This document shows, piece after piece, positions 14,013 through 14,512 of a stretch of 14,512 nucleotides of DNA. The translations under genes and the position numbers were made by a program. The DNA is taken from positions 1 to 14,512 of the forward strand of contig JBHGYD010000005.1 in NCBI GenBank assembly GCA_041920415.1, read 5' to 3'. The notes under the pieces are model-generated. The model made no database searches, had not been told where the DNA came from, and saw only the letters and a list, made by a program, of their open reading frames with translations. Position 1 is the first letter of the stretch; every line of letters starts with the position of its first letter. The DNA is from JBHGYD01 sp041920415 (GTDB lineage: Bacteria; Bacillota; Bacilli; Bacillales; Anoxybacillaceae).

Positions 14013-14372
14013 GAGGGGAGCGTTAATAAAAGTTGTTCAGATAAGGGTTTCCATAAAGTTAATTGTACAACCGATTTATCTTCTCTCGAACCAAAGGAAA
14101 TAGCCAAAATGATAATGAACGTGAATGACAATGCCACGAATAGTTTTATTCAGCAAATCCGAAGAAGGTTATCAATCCTTGAAAGACCATTAATGACCGC
14201 AAGAGGAGGTTGAAAGAGTTATATTTATACCAACTTTAATCCTAAGTGCTCTAACCATCTTGAGAACGTTCTATAACTTTTGTGAGGCCTATAAATTAGA
14301 CGATGGTAAGGAACTTACCCCTGCAATTAGGTCTAACTGATAAAGTATTTTCTCTAAATGACATTATTTACA
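14013..14372 (+). pseudogene. Transposase C-terminal remnant, frameshifted and cut by a group II intron
   Basis: Three consecutive pieces in three frames read like one transposase end. Bases 14013-14213, in frame with the gene before, give SLEPKEIAKMIMNVNDNATN and RRRLSILERPLMTARGG. Next, LTILRTFYNFCEAYK (from 14251). Last, LTDKVFSLNDIIY (from 14333). The order TARG-nnn-TFYNFC-nnn-TDKVFSLNDII is typical of DDE transposase tails. Two frameshifts and a stop show it is dead. It ends exactly where the intron begins. I cannot name the IS family. Confidence 0.55.
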
Positions 14373-14512
14373 ATCGAGTAGGAGGGGGCGACTAACCCCC
14401 GACCTCTCACACCACCGTACGTACCGTTCGGTATACGGCGGTTCAATTAAGTTTGACGTAGAAATTCGTATCGTTGATATAAACTTTTGAGCCCTTGGGA
14501 GCTCCAATAGGA
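14373..14512 (-). mobile_element. Group II intron, 3' end (domains V and VI), continues past the window
   Basis: Read on the minus strand, bases 14444-14411 form a 34-nucleotide domain V: GAACCGCCGTATACC, then a tight loop, GGTA, the two-base CG bulge, and TACGGTGGT pairing back with G-T wobble. Domain VI follows (stem GGGGG with CCCCC), and the intron ends with CCTACTCGAT at about 14373, a usual bacterial intron 3' end. The 34-base length and the bulge are diagnostic. Its reverse transcriptase lies to the right. Confidence 0.85.
14447..14512 (-). CDS. ltrA: Group II intron reverse transcriptase/maturase, C-terminal 21 codons
   Basis: The last 21 codons of a minus-strand frame that enters from the right edge, ending SLYQRYEFLRQT then TAA (14447-14449). 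The YQRYEFLRQ ending resembles intron-encoded proteins that end just before domain V, and the stop lies 3 bases outside domain V here. The rest of the protein is outside the window, so nothing can be said about its activity. Confidence 0.65.
   Translation of the reverse strand, partial: SYWSSQGLKSLYQRYEFLRQT

Noticed and set aside
14013..14213. Reading the frame after the crotonase stop as readthrough extension of that protein
   Set aside because: The crotonase has its full family length at the TAA, and the extension reads as transposase, so the shared frame is coincidence.

Overview
The window looks like a chromosomal accessory region of a thermophilic Bacillaceae, probably Geobacillus, Parageobacillus or Anoxybacillus. 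This is an inference from strong AGGAGG-type ribosome sites, Bacillus-like proteins, the TnpB and group II intron types, and a YgiB/YgiC/DUF350 cassette. No rRNA, tRNA or CRISPR array was seen.

Layout. Bases 1-757 are the 3' part of an IS200/IS605-type element: a 5'-truncated TnpB nuclease gene and a hairpin right end that should also be the 3' part of its guide (omega/reRNA). After an AT-rich gap comes a GadC-like amino acid permease (1303-2703) with a strong terminator. Next is a divergent pair around a perfect 19-bp palindrome: a small zinc-ribbon protein on the minus strand, and on the plus strand a WYL-domain regulator, a protein with an EVE/PUA-like N-terminal region, and a PD-(D/E)XK nuclease (3153-6247). 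A terminator follows at 6439-6474. I read these three plus-strand genes as a candidate defence cassette and the most interesting part of the window.

A lipoprotein PQQ-type sugar dehydrogenase stands alone (6642-7703). Then comes a tight cassette (8003-10472): an unrecognised gene broken by an in-frame TAG, a YgiB-like lipoprotein, a glutathionylspermidine-synthase-like ATP-grasp protein, and a DUF350 membrane protein.

Bases 10473-11510 are a decayed zone: an IS-like end, then a promoter with a TetR-type operator that now drives only the wreck of an acyl-CoA dehydrogenase gene. Downstream genes are intact: two short-chain dehydrogenases and an enoyl-CoA hydratase/isomerase, presumably acyl-CoA (beta-oxidation-like) catabolism. 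The right edge is a frameshifted transposase remnant interrupted by a minus-strand group II intron, of which domains V and VI and the last 21 codons of the reverse transcriptase are visible.
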